This document shows, piece by piece, positions 11,495 through 23,608 of a stretch of 64,000 nt of DNA (within the stretch, counting starts at the first letter, position 1; each line of letters starts with the position of its first letter). The translations under genes were made by a program, and so were the position numbers. The stretch covers positions 19,233,584 to 19,297,583 of the forward strand of contig NC_081549.1 of assembly GCF_901000735.1 (NCBI RefSeq). Direction: 5' to 3'. The notes beneath the pieces were generated by a model. The model had not been told where the DNA came from, did not search any database, and saw only the letters and a list, made by a program, of their open reading frames with translations. The stretch is from Corylus avellana (Eukaryota; Streptophyta; Magnoliopsida; Fagales; Betulaceae).

Positions 11495-13252
11495 TGTGTG
11501 TTTGTGGGAGACAGACACAGAGAGAGAGAGAAAGAGAGGAGTGCGTTGGGGTTGGGTGAGGCGAATGGAAAGCAGGATGAACGTGGGGGTACTTATGGAG
11601 TGGCCTAGGGTTGGGGGGTGGGGGAAATCAACAGCAGAGCGAGAGCAAAGGGTCTGATATTATTACTACGTATTTAATGCTCTTTCTCTCTCCTCTCTCT
11701 CTCTCTCTCACACACACGTAGATCTATTTTGTGTAATTAAATCCTTTTTAATTTTTTTTTAAATTTTATAATTCGTCCTATTTTCCTTTTCCTTCAAGAA
11801 ATAGTTTGGATCACTCTTTAGATTGACGAGCGTGGAAGTAGTATTCATGTGCACCACACATGGCCACTTCATGTTCATTTTCGTTTTTTTTATATTTTTT
11901 ATTTTTGAAATATCTTCTTCTTTTTTTCTTTTTTTTTGGTTGGTCACAACTTTGGATTCATATTCCAAATTCCAAAGAAAAGAATACATCCATAGGATTA
12001 ATGGACTACTTAGGTTGAATTAAGGCTTTTGATTTCACACCTAATTATTCTTCTTGATACAACTTTAAGCATCTTTTGTTTACCATAAATCTAATCGGTG
12101 GAGTATAACTCTTCAAGAACAAAACCCCATTTTCCACTGATCAATTTGACTTCTTATTAACTTGACACCTGGCAAAACATGGCAATTTTATGGTATTAAA
12201 AATGAAAGAAAGAAACATTATGGTGAGATTTTCAGAATTTGAAAGGTAAAGCCAACGATAAGCCACGTAATTAAGGCCAAGGGGATATGTAATGTAACAT
12301 TGCCCCTTCAATTTTTTTTTGTATCAAAATTTAATGGCTTTTGTATAATATAATATTTTATCTCCCACTCCCACCGCATCAACTTTCTCTCAAGTTGCTG
12401 GAGTTGGGATAAGTTCAATTGATCCACCAACCAAGTAGATCCACCGTTCATTCCATCAACTATAAAAAAGCACTTATCCATTTTCCTTTCAAAAAAACAC
12501 CTCTACTTTGAAGCCATCTTGCTTCTATCACAAGTATTGAGGATATGGCTGTAATTTTATCATAAATAAACGAAATTCTTTTAAAGTAAGAATAAACTAA
12601 AAAGTAATAATATTTTAAAAAAAAATTAAAAATTAAAAAATGGGGAATCCGAGTACCAAAGCCGCGAAAGGGCCGCAAAGAGAAAAAGTTAAAGCTCGCC
12701 AATGGAACGAAGATACGAAGACGATGATAAAACAAAGAGGGGAAAATAAACGCGTAAAGTGAGGGACCATTGTCCGTATATAGCTATCAGCTCGTGTGAA
12801 TAGCTATCGGCTCTAACCGAATAGTGGGACCCATCTCGAGCCTCACGCCCGCTCTTTGCCGCTCCTTCCTTCCCTGCTTGCTCGCCCACTCACTCTCACG
12901 GCTTAGAATTACGTCATACAGATTTTCAGGGACCAATTTCGGCTATTATTGAATGAATCCACAGAATAAAAATAAAAATCGGTTATTATTGGGCAGATGG
13001 GCAGAGGGGCAGAGCTGAACGCCTACTCTCCACCAATCCTAACTACTATTCTCAGTTGCTCTCATTTCCATAAAAACATTTGAAAATGTTATTTTTCATT
13101 TCCATCCATCACTCATTCATATTTTTTAAAAAATCCATCACTAAATTTGTAATTTTTGTATTGATAAATGTTTGGTTTCAATTTCTTTTGTCCATTTCTG
13201 CACAAAAGATATGCAAATCCACAATCGATACTATAGGGCTCACGTACATGTA

Positions 13253-13595
13253 CTAACAATTACAATTTTATCTTCAAAATAAATAAATAAATAAAAATTA
13301 AAAATTTTAGGAGGTCACCCCTCACCAACCGAGAGATGAGAGGTGACCGTCCACCCCTCATTGGTTGGGTCAACTAGCCTTCCATTGTCATAACAAAAAC
13401 AATTAATCGTTCCTCATTAAGTGAGGAGTGGATGTCTCAAAAAAGAATAACCAATTGTCTGTCATGCTCTCTCACATTGATGAGGGGCGGTCGGTCACCT
13501 CGTCGAAGGGTAGCTTGAGAGGAGCCACCCAGCCCTCAATTGGTGAGGTGCAACTCATTTTTTTCAATTTTTATTTTAGGATAAAATTATAATCG
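13253..13595. mobile_element. Fold-back element with GC-rich core
   Basis: AT-rich flanks (ACAATTTTATCTTC left, GATAAAATTATAAT right) are inverted copies of each other and enclose a core of repeated GAGGGG/CCCCTC words, e.g. CACCCCTCA and TGAGGGGCGG. The organisation resembles the element at 43156-43798. Non-coding. Confidence 0.4.
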
Positions 13596-14101
13596 TGCAT
13601 GAGTCATTAGCAATGCCACATGTCAATTGGTAATGGGTTGTAACATAGATCCACATGTACTTTTAATGGTTTATTTCAAAGTAAGAATCATTTTGGACAA
13701 TTTGAAAACCACATGGACCTTCAAAATACTTTTAATACCACAAGACCCTTTTTTTTATTTTTTTAGTTTAAGAAAAGGTAATGTATTTCTATACAATATT
13801 TATACAAGAATTATCTTGAAATTAGGAAGATTCATGGCAGGTGATATGTTTGTGATTATCTCCATCCAAACTTATTTTGGCATATGAAGTTTATAATTTT
13901 GATTATACAAGGAATAACAGGATGGTTTTGGAAGTACGACAATATGTTTTTGTCGACTTTCATATATTTAGAAAATGTGCATTTATGTTCAACCATTTCC
14001 TTATCCAAACCAAATCTTAACTTTCTCCAGCTTGCAAGCAAACGTTACAGCTTTGTTTGTTTATATGTTTTTTATTGGTGTTTTTATATGACATAAAGAT
14101 A

Positions 14102-14578
14102 AAATTCAGGGAAAACTTTACTTAACTTCCATAAACTTTCATCACATTTCTATTTATTCCTATAAGCTTCAAAGAATCAAAATCTCTCAATTAAGTGTAT
14201 TCATTTTTCATTTTTTTTTTTTTTTTCAATTAGGATTTGAGGGGCATGTCAAAATTTTCAAAATACCACATATTTTTTAGGGAAAAAAAAAATGCAAGGA
14301 TTTAGGCGTTGGTCAGGATTTAACAAAATTTGCAAATATACCCACATGAATCTTCGAAGAAAAAAATTATTTTCTTTTTAAAATAGGGGTATTTTGTAAA
14401 TGTTGACACGATTTAACAAAAATCCTAAAATATGGGCGAAATTGAAAAAAAGAAAAAAAAAAGAAAAAAAAAAAGAAAAAAAAAAAAGAAAGATGCACTA
14501 AATTGAGTTTTTAAAGTTTATGAGAGTAATTGCAAAAAAGGACAATTCATGAGGTTAAGTAGAGTTTCCCCTAAAATT
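14102..14578. mobile_element. MITE with about 90-bp inverted ends
   Basis: The left end AAATTCAGGGAAAACTTTAC is matched in reverse by the right end, whose reverse complement begins AAATTTTAGGGGAAACTCTAC. The match continues through TTAACTTCC/TTAACCTCA, ATAAACTTT and CAATTAAGTG/CAATTTAGTG. The centre is A-rich, with (A)nG interruptions at 14446-14490. Non-coding. Confidence 0.6.
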
Positions 14579-14733
14579 TACTTATATATTTTTAGAAATA
14601 TTTGTGTTTAGAATATTCATTAATATTTTTATTTTAAGAAAAAAAATAAAAAATGTAGCAAATGCAACGGTAGATTTTCTCCACAAAAGAGACTTGGAAA
14701 GTAAAGAATTAAGAGACAAGCAAGCAAGGTAAG

Positions 14734-14951
14734 GCTTGTTTGGGAGTGCGTTTAATAATTAAAAAGTCAATTTGAGAAAAAAAAAATATTCGTTTGATAA
14801 AAAAAATTAAAATTATTTTTAAGGGTCAAAAAAGCTTAAAAATTGCCAAAACGCTTTTGGTCAAAGTTTAAAAATGAAGTTTTCACACAAAAAAAAAAAA
14901 ACCACTTTTTGACTTAAAAACTGTATTTTTTAAACGCAATTCTAAACAAAC
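14734..14951. mobile_element. Short hAT-type MITE
   Basis: The left end GCTTGTTTGGGAGTGCGTTT and the reverse complement of the right end (GTTTGTTTAGAATTGCGTTT) match over about 20 bp. The interior has mirrored AAAAAGTCAA/TTGACTTAAAAA and CAAAACGCTTTTGGTC segments. About 218 bp, non-coding. Confidence 0.55.
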
Positions 14952-15022
14952 TAAAAAACGTAAAGACGTTTAAATCCAGAGAGGGGAAAGGTAACATAAT
15001 ATAACATAAAATAATACTAACA

Positions 15023-15024
<2 letters not shown>

Positions 15025-15056
<32 letters not shown>
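15025..15056. repeat. (TTA)n microsatellite
   Basis: About ten consecutive TTA triplets, running into a short TA repeat. Confidence 0.85.
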
Positions 15057-15063
<7 letters not shown>

Positions 15064-16777
15064 GGGTAAGAGTAAGGTTGAGGATGTGATGTCGCATCAA
15101 TGCCGGCTAAAGGCATGTGAGGTTCCTTTGAGTCGGTTGCTGGGAGTCAAAGGCCCATGGAGAGTGTCTCATGATTCAACGTTCAAACTCTCCTTTTTGT
15201 CCATCCAAAAGGCCCAACTCCCATGTGATCCGAATTATTGTTTTCCTTCATCTTTTGCTTCTTCCACACTATTCCCTCCGCTTCCACATGCACCACGTCC
15301 GTTGTCTACCATTAAGCGTTTCCACTTGTCCCCCTCAAATCTTTTATTTCTATATCTTTCCCCTTCAAATCAAATACATTTTTAATTACTATTCAATACT
15401 TATTTATAATATACAAACATAAATGTTATATACTACATTTTTATTTCACAATTATCTCGTAATAAGTTTAAATGTTATGTACCATGTGCCAATGTTGGCC
15501 GGTGCCCATCATCTCCTCCACTCCGGTCACTGCTAATTTGTTAATTGTGTTGTTTGTTTTAAATAATAGTTTTCTCTTTAGATCTGCTATCGTGAGTGAC
15601 TACGAGAAAAATAATGTAATTTTTTCGACCGTTTTTGGTGGATGAGGAGTAGATCTAGTATTCTTAGGAGCAAATCTGTGCTTTTTTGGCTGTTTTTCTG
15701 TTGAGGCTGAATTTTCTCTGTTTTTTGTTGTCTGTATTTTTGTTTGAATAATGATTGTCTAGACTTTTGGATTGTGGATGTGATCTGTTTTCAGAGCGAA
15801 GAAGATGAGCTATCTATGCATTGAATTGATTCTGTTTAGAACAGATCTAGTGTTACAGCTGAAAAGTAGTTATAGACTAACGAAATTGATGTCATAGATA
15901 GGTCTTGAATGTTTAATTTTTATGTAAGCATTTATGATTTGTAACTTTGTAGCTTCGACTATAATTTTTTAGAACTTTTTACTCTATGATATAAGAGCGT
16001 ACTAAAATTTTTTCAAAAAAATAAATTCAAAGTCTATTTTATATATATCATTTTCTTGTCTTTATTTATATTATATTTATTATCCTGCCGGCCGTACCTC
16101 CTTACACCAGCTGATGGAGGCGCTCGAATTAAAACGGCTTAACTTTCACTCAATAAGCCATAACAATAATCTATTAATACTTGCCCGCCAAAATAGAAAA
16201 TATATAATAAGAAAATCATACCGTTTTATTTCATTTTCAGCCTTCAACTAAATCTTAATTTTAATTAACCAGAATATGTTTGATGCAATATATGACACGC
16301 GTCACACGGGGGACACTTGTGTTGCTTTCACATTGCACCAATTTTTGCTAATATATATTCTCATTCGTCAATGATCGGTCGATATTCAGTCTCGGCACCG
16401 GTGCCACGTGTTCATCGGAATCGAAGGCGGCGAAATAGTTGATAAGGTGGGTGCAGTTTGACACGTAAGGCCTAGCTAGGTAAAAAGGTTGGAAGGTGTC
16501 CCACTCAACGACCAACCAGATCTAGCGAATCGGCCACATCAGCAAACGCAATGAAGTGTGCTTCAACCACACAGCACCAACCATGCATGCCGATTTTGCC
16601 AAAGACATGTGAACGTGACACCAATATCGCCACCGGAACCAATCTCCACGTAGGCATGTGAATGTGATGATTCCATTTTTATCCATTTTACCTTATTTCA
16701 CACGGCTATGACACACAAGAAAAAAAGAAATATATAGATTATTATGGCCTATGGATCTCCAATATCTCTCTTTTTTT

Positions 16778-16811
<34 letters not shown>

Positions 16812-16812
16812 G

Positions 16813-17134
16813 GGTAAAATTTTCTTAACTTCCTCAAACTACCACCTTAATGACAATCTACCCCCAAATTATTAATTACGACAATTTACCTACCAAACTA
16901 CCAAAACAATGACAATGTACCCTAAAATGCTAGCAAAATGACGAAATTACCCTTATAAAATTTTTAATAAGACAAAAATACCCTTCAAATTTTAAACTTA
17001 GTATTTTTATTTTTATTTTAGTAAGAGTAATTTCGTTATTTTTTTAAAATTAGAGGTACATTGTCATTGTTTTGGTAGTTTAGAGGGTAGATTGTCATTG
17101 GAGTGATAGTTTGAGGAGGTTAAATGGATTTTAC
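16813..17134. mobile_element. MITE with >120-bp inverted arms
   Basis: Left arm TTAACTTCCTCAAACTACCA with TGACAATCTACCC is the reverse complement of the right arm GGGTAGATTGTCATTGGAG with TAGTTTGAGGAGGTTAA. The pairing continues inward through CCAAAACAATGACAATGTACC and GGTACATTGTCATTGTTTTGG. About 322 bp between terminal GTAAAAT and ATTTTAC. The arms are far longer than needed for transposase recognition, and a transcript would fold into a long hairpin. Confidence 0.7.
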
Positions 17135-18623
17135 AATTTTTTTTATTATTATTATTGGCTAGCCAGAGACGAACCTATGCACAAACCGGGATGGGCCATG
17201 GCCACCCCAGTTTTACAATTTTTTTTTAAATTAATTTTACTTTAAAAATTTGCATTTAAAACAAAATCTTTTAACTTGGCTGTGAACTTAAAAGAAAGCA
17301 GTCAATTCACAATTTTATGTTTGGCCTAGACAAATAAAAACAGTCCAAATTTTTTAAGAATACTTTGTGCCTCTCAAACAAGAAAAATCCATACGTCCAT
17401 AATGCCCCAAACCAATGAATTAAAATGCCCTACGTCTTTTCCCAAAATCCATATTGTTTTCTAGAGTGCAATATGCATACGAGGATAATGCGTTTTTTCG
17501 TAGAGCTAAGGGTAGGGTTTACTTAATAAATACTAATTTTATTTTTTATATGTTGATTTAATATTTAATATTAATATTAATATATTTATCATTCATTCTT
17601 TAACCTTCTATTTTAATATATTTCTCATTCATACTTTGGCGTCTGTCGATAAAAATTCTTAATTCCGTCCCCGAATGTATTGCTGCTGGGATTTCATTTA
17701 TATATTCTATAATCTTTGGATGGTGGGTGATTTTCAGCTGTCCTTTTGACTTAATTTGCATACACCTCTTGGGATCCAAATTCCAAACTCACATGGGATT
17801 CTATTATTATTATTATTTTGTTTGTTTGTTAAATGTTAATAGTGTTCATATATATAACTTGTGGACTTAATTAAAGACCCTAAACGATGGAGGACAATGC
17901 ATGCATCCCACTAATTACTAAGATAGCCCTAATCATGAGCTCCTATATATTCTTAAAAAGTCGGTGAGCATGCTGCAGCTACAAGACATTGTCCTTTTTT
18001 TGTGGGGCTTTCACTCCAATATTAATCTCTCTCAATTGGGATCAAAACCAATTTTGGTTTAAATTTTGATACAATATTGGGAATAACTTTTATAGAAATT
18101 CAACACAAATCAAATTTTTTTGTACTCTTCATTTAAAGATAGACGTACACATCAGCGTAAAAAGCAACAGAAAAGCTTAAGATAAAAATTTATCTCCGAC
18201 TCTTCACCGATGACCGATTTTTTTCCCGCATCGGCATCTCTATATATGTTGGAATTTAAAAATCAAAGTTTTTTCATGTACACGAGATTATCTTCTTGGG
18301 TATAGCTAGGTGTGAGTTGGCATGGGGGCCAAAGAGAATGTTATACAGCTCACTTAGATTTATGAGACGCGACTATATTGTGTATATATACTTAAAATTG
18401 ATGAATTTGGTCGGGTTCTGTAACTCTTCCATGCAAAGGGACAGTACCTTAAAGTCAATTGTTCCGTACCAACATGATATGTTCTTAATTTAATTTAACC
18501 ATTGCCAAATGCTTTTAAAATTGTCGGTGAGTCGTATTTTTTTTTTTTTTTTTTGAGAAGCATTATAAAACGACTTGCAGTTGTGATCAAGGAATATATC
18601 TCACATGCATTTTTACTTTGAAA

Positions 18624-18648
18624 ATATATATATATATATATATATATT
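18624..18648. repeat. (TA)n microsatellite
   Basis: About 12 TA units within AT-rich spacer. Another TA run lies at 18822-18834. Confidence 0.8.
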
Positions 18649-19897
18649 ATCTTTCTGTCGAAGACTTTTAACATTTCTTATGTATCACACTTATCCTCTT
18701 CTTGCTTTCATTTGACAAAAGTTTTATTTTTAAATTCATAAAGATATGTATATGTGATTTTCTTATTCAATTAATTAGTATTTGTGAGAGAAGGTTGTGG
18801 GTATTTAATTTGCTTTAATATATATATATATATGGCGAGTAATGAGCCACAGTAATCGAATGATCGAATAGTTGACCGTACTTGTAGTGTAAGGCTTGAG
18901 AATTCTTTCCATTTTTTTTTTTTTTTTAATGCTTCAGATTAATTATAAGATCGATGTTAATTGCCCCCTGCAAGTTTTAAATTTGATTTAAATTTTGAAA
19001 TGATTTTTCAATTTTAATCATTACAAAACTAATAATATAAAATATATATTATCAAACTAATGATTATGCTCTGCAAAGTAAAATTTAAAGTTAGACAAAG
19101 CTTCATGAGAGCATTTTGGAGCCCTTGTTACTCAACAATTAATACAAGCCATCGATCACTAACTAGTTGTATTCAAGTGTATATATATATATATTTTTTT
19201 TTTCTTTCTCATAATAGGTTGATTATGTTTTCTTGCAAGAATATTCATCATTTAGGGTTGGATATTTGATTATCGTACTAGTATTTTTCCCACCTACTTC
19301 AGTTTTTCTATAAATAAAGACATTTGTATTATAAATAGTAAAATTTTAGCAAATTCGATTTGTCAGTCTCCTTTTAACAAACACCGAAGCACCATTATCA
19401 GTCTCTTTCCTCTTTCTTGCTTTTGCTATAATTCTCTGTATTTTATTATTTGCCATAAATTTCTGCATCAAGCAATATTGGTTGTATTGGTTGTAATAAG
19501 TAGTTACAAGTGTAAAAAACATGATTAACATGGGCAAAACTTGTTGGTAAAGCATGAAGATGGAAATAATGGATCCTTCCCACATGAGAAAGAGGGATCG
19601 ATCGAGGGATATTGTCATGGGTATTTGAAGCAAGAGTGCAAGGAGCTACAATAGCATGTGCGTCAACCTTATTGAAGGGGGACAAATAGACACCACATGA
19701 GACTTTGATTTGTTTGCCTCATGACTCATGACCCATCAATCTCTGCATCCATGTGATCATCATCATCATCATCATGGCCTAAATAGAAACAACCCACAAT
19801 GACGCATGCATCATCCTCCCAATTCCCCACGTTTAATTATCATCATACCATAATTATCAAACTCTATTAATACTATACGGCTCTCATGCTTCATGAT

Positions 19898-19901
<4 letters not shown>

Positions 19902-19941
<40 letters not shown>
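19902..19941. repeat. (TA)n microsatellite, about 20 units
   Basis: The longest pure dinucleotide run in the gene-poor region. An ATC repeat (19757-19775) lies shortly before it. Confidence 0.9.
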
Positions 19942-19945
<4 letters not shown>

Positions 19946-20895
19946 ATGCATTAATTGTTGGTTGGCGGTGATTGGGCCAAAGACAAAGACAGAAGTTTGG
20001 CTCGTACTACAAACATAGGATCTGCAGAAAGGATATGTGGGGTATGGAAATTTCAATTTTAGAGAAGATTTGGAAATCAAATTGCTCACAATTAAGTTAC
20101 CACCTTTTGGGTGAGTTATGAGGAATTTGTACGTAGCTAGGATTCAAGATAGTACTCCTGATTATTTATTTTTTTAATGAATATGTCAATAAAATTAATT
20201 TGGTAATTGGGATTTGATATAATTTACTATAGGAGAATTTAAAAAGGCATAGTAATTAATTAAATTGCCGACAAGAAATGAAACTTATGTCAATTCTTGC
20301 AGGATGGCATCTTAATATTTCGATTAATGTTGTCGCCAGTAGCTTTCACACCATTCAAGTACTGATTGCTGTTTTCCTTGAATATTCTTTTGTGGTCCTA
20401 AATTCTTTTTTCTTGGATTTTAATGGCTAGATTAATGTGGTGTTTTATTTTGGTTTAAAATAAACTCACACGTGTTCAAAATACCTATGAATTATCGTAT
20501 ACTCTATTAAAGAAAAATATGTGTTTTAGATAAGCAAAACACAAGCCATTGAACGTGACTTTGGGGTCATATTAATTAGTTAAACAATTTGAAAATTATT
20601 GTACACAATCTGCTTAGAGATCCTCTAAAGGGCCATCGTCCAATAATTGAGTTTCAATTAGGATGTTCTTCCTCCCTGGCTCTCAAAAGGTAGGTAGCTA
20701 ATGACTCCTATTTGATGGCCAACAACCACTACTACAGACCTAAGTACATTTGTTGATACCTAACATGCAGGACCAAAGCAGTTGGCCTCACAAAATGGTG
20801 GCAGCAGCAATGCATTTGTTGGCCACTGGGGTCTTGTTAGTACACTAATTACTAAGAGGGAGTGAGTGATAGTTTGATATATATTGGCGTTGAAG

Positions 20896-21012
20896 AATGT
20901 TATTTAATAAACTTTTGTATGATTGCCATACAACTGAATAATGTGAGAGTGGTTTATTTTTACTGTCACATCATTCAGTTGTATGACAGTTGTACAGAAG
21001 TTTACTAAATAG
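20896..21012. mobile_element. Short fold-back MITE
   Basis: AATGTTATTTAATAAACTTT with GCCATACAACTGAAT (left) is inverted as ATTCAGTTGTATGACAG with AAGTTTACTAAATAG (right), around a small central loop. About 117 bp. The ends resemble those of the element at 21370-21511. Confidence 0.6.
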
Positions 21013-21369
21013 ATTTTTTTTTTTAATTTTTTATTTATTTTTATTGATGGTAGGTTAGAGCCTATAAAAATGAAATAGTAGTTACAAGAGTTGACATATC
21101 ATATTCATAAATTTAAGCTTTGGGTATTCATTGCTTAAATGGTATCTCACTCAATATATCATATATGAAGAGGTATATGCTCCCACAAGTCAAAGAGATA
21201 CTAGTTCATTTGTTTATTTTCATGTAACTATGTATGCTAACATCTAAAGATATATAGGAGAAAACCCAATTGACACCAAGTGCCCGCTTGGTTAATGGAG
21301 AATGAGTGTCTTAAATGTATGGATTTGGTAAGTATATTGACACCAAGGGAGTTGAGGGGTGGTTGAGTA

Positions 21370-21511
21370 GAGTAATGCTATTTAATAGAGTATTATACGA
21401 CTATTAAATCATTATTTTTTTTTACGAACATTAATCTAAGGATTGATTTTCATTGTTACATTATCAAGTTATATGACTGTCGCATAACAGTCCTACTAAA
21501 TAGCATTACTC
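21370..21511. mobile_element. 142-bp MITE, GAGTAATGCTATTTA family
   Basis: Left terminus GAGTAATGCTATTTAATAG; the right terminus reads in reverse CGAGTAATGCTATTTAGTAG. The inner parts pair as well (GTATTATACGACTAT with CTGTCGCATAACAG). Non-coding. The TIR motif resembles the MITEs at 20896, 44253 and 56323. Confidence 0.7.
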
Positions 21512-22514
21512 GATCGACCAACCTCAACCAGTTTCATTATGGTGGCTATCCCGAGCAGTCTTGGCCGACCATCTGTTGAATTTTTTTTCTCTTCCTTTGA
21601 ATGTTGACATAGCTCCATTTGGGCTGCTCATTCTTCATCCAAGGAATTACATATTCTTGTATTTCTTTAAAATTGAGAGACCTCAATCCTTGAGGGGCAA
21701 CAACCACAACTACCGACTAACTACCTCTCAAAACTCATCATGCCAGCCTAACAGGTCAAAACTCAAAAGCAATTAGCTCCACAAAATGGTGACAAAGGTG
21801 CTGTACTGGGTGGCCACTCGGGGTCATGTGTTAGTACACCCGGATCAGCAAATCCTAGCCCATCCCATCATCATCATCATCTATTGCAACTTTTGATGCA
21901 AGTTCTAAATCATGTGAAACCCTAAAAGAATTATTAACTGAAATTTGTTTCTCATGAAAGATCTTGTGGAGTGAATCTCGTGATATTCTGGCGATTGTTC
22001 AATGTGCCCCTGCCACTGCCATTTCCCAATATACTATCGATTTCCCAGAGCCTGTGAGGACTTTTAATCATTCCTTCGTTGATAGACAGAATTAATCCCC
22101 CCAGCTCCCTATCTCTTTCATGCCTGTATCACTACCTTTGTCTGTTTCAATGGAAATGAAGCTAAGGAATATGCCAGTACTACCAGTTTAGGCATTATGA
22201 TGACGAATCATGTTGTTTTGTCTATGGCATAAAATCTATTGTCTACCCTATTTTCAAAAATTTCGGAGGTCAGTATATCTGCAAGATAACGTTTTCTACA
22301 CAAATAATATTTTCACACATCAAAATTATAAATCTCGTCTTGTAGTTCCAACAGGAGATGCACCAGAGCGAGTGCCCCAAGTCTATCCAGTTGGCAACCT
22401 TTTTAACTTCCATGAGTAATTCCCAGTTCCAAAGCAAGCTAAAGTGTTATCGATACTGACACCTACACCAGGGATCTTGGAAGCTATTGGTTCCTCTCTT
22501 GTTAGATTATCGGA

Positions 22515-22811
22515 TCCGTAAAATGTTCTTTTTCAGAAAATATTTTTTTAATTTTTCCACGTATGAAAAATGAGGGACTACAAAAATCAGTTAGAAACTT
22601 CCAGCAACCTCCTGCAAAGATTCAACAATTTGAGAAGGAAAAAATCAAAACTCAAAAAATAATTTATGAAATTAAAAATTGAAAATCATTTACCAAAACT
22701 AAATAAGCTTTTTTAGTCAAACTGAAAATATTTTCAATTTACTATTATTTTCAGTTACACCAAACACCGAAAAATATAAAAATATATTTTTTAAAAAAAT
22801 ATTTTACGCCG
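22515..22811. mobile_element. hAT-like MITE with CCGTAAAAT ends
   Basis: The left end TCCGTAAAATGTTCTTTTT and the reverse complement of the right end (CGGCGTAAAATATTTTTTT) match. Interior mirrored blocks (GAAAATATTTTTTT and AAAAAAATATTTTAC) support a fold-back element of about 297 bp. Confidence 0.55.
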
Positions 22812-23608
22812 AAATAAATAGAGCATAAAAAAATAAGCCAAGAAAATTGCCAATCCCAGCCTCGCATATGGCAACAGGCAATTAAGCAAATGAAATGCCA
22901 GTTTTACTCTCACCTAGAAAACAGAACACTCGAGCAAAACTCATATCAGTCTGCTAATGTAATTCGTATGAAATTTGTGATAGAAGGTATATTAGCTTTT
23001 TTCTTCTTTTGGGATACAAGAGAAGAAAGTGATAAAAACTTGATATACCATATTGTTACTTTCACTTGGGGCTACACTAACAGAGATATAATATATGGTA
23101 CACATGACTACAGTGAGCCACTGAGCGGTCTCCTTTGTATAGATCAGCATTGAAGAACAAAATCAACATACAGAAATAAATGACCAACCCACCTTAGCCA
23201 TGTATCAATCAAAATCTACAGAACGAGAAATGCCTTGAAGCTATTCTTGATCCATCAGATTTGTGGTTTCTGGGACATGGTTCGACATAGAGATGGAATT
23301 TGAATCAATGTATGCTTGTCATGGAACACAACACGGGCAGTCGCTTCTGCAGATGGCGATGTTTATGAACATTCTTCTTGAAAAGTGATGTTTTGGCTGT
23401 TTGACAGTATGTCTCAGCACTTCAAAAGGTTGCAGAGGTTATAATCATTCTGTAACAAAACAATGAAGCTACGGCAAGTAAATTCTCATTCTCCCAAAAT
23501 ATCAGCAAAGACCAACTTTGGTGTTGGTGCAAGTAATACAAACCCGGTATATGGGAAAAAACGCTTCTTTGATGATAAGTTCCAGCCAAAAGAATCTCTT
23601 TGTATCCC

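Larger units (their letters stand above)
11495..23608. other. 12-kb gene-poor region
   Basis: No coding exon was recognised on either strand. All open frames are short and lack family motifs. Content is AT-rich spacer, several fold-back MITEs (listed separately), and microsatellites. The part next to 11494 should hold the expansin promoter; the part just below 23609 is the RNR1 3' UTR. Confidence 0.55.

Noticed and set aside
15086..15422. Open frames at 15.1-15.4 kb
   Set aside because: Overlapping frames in different phases, low-complexity Ser/Pro/Leu content, no motif.
22210..22419. Open frame with a VVPTGDAPERVPQVYP stretch
   Set aside because: Isolated, no neighbouring exons, no recognised domain.
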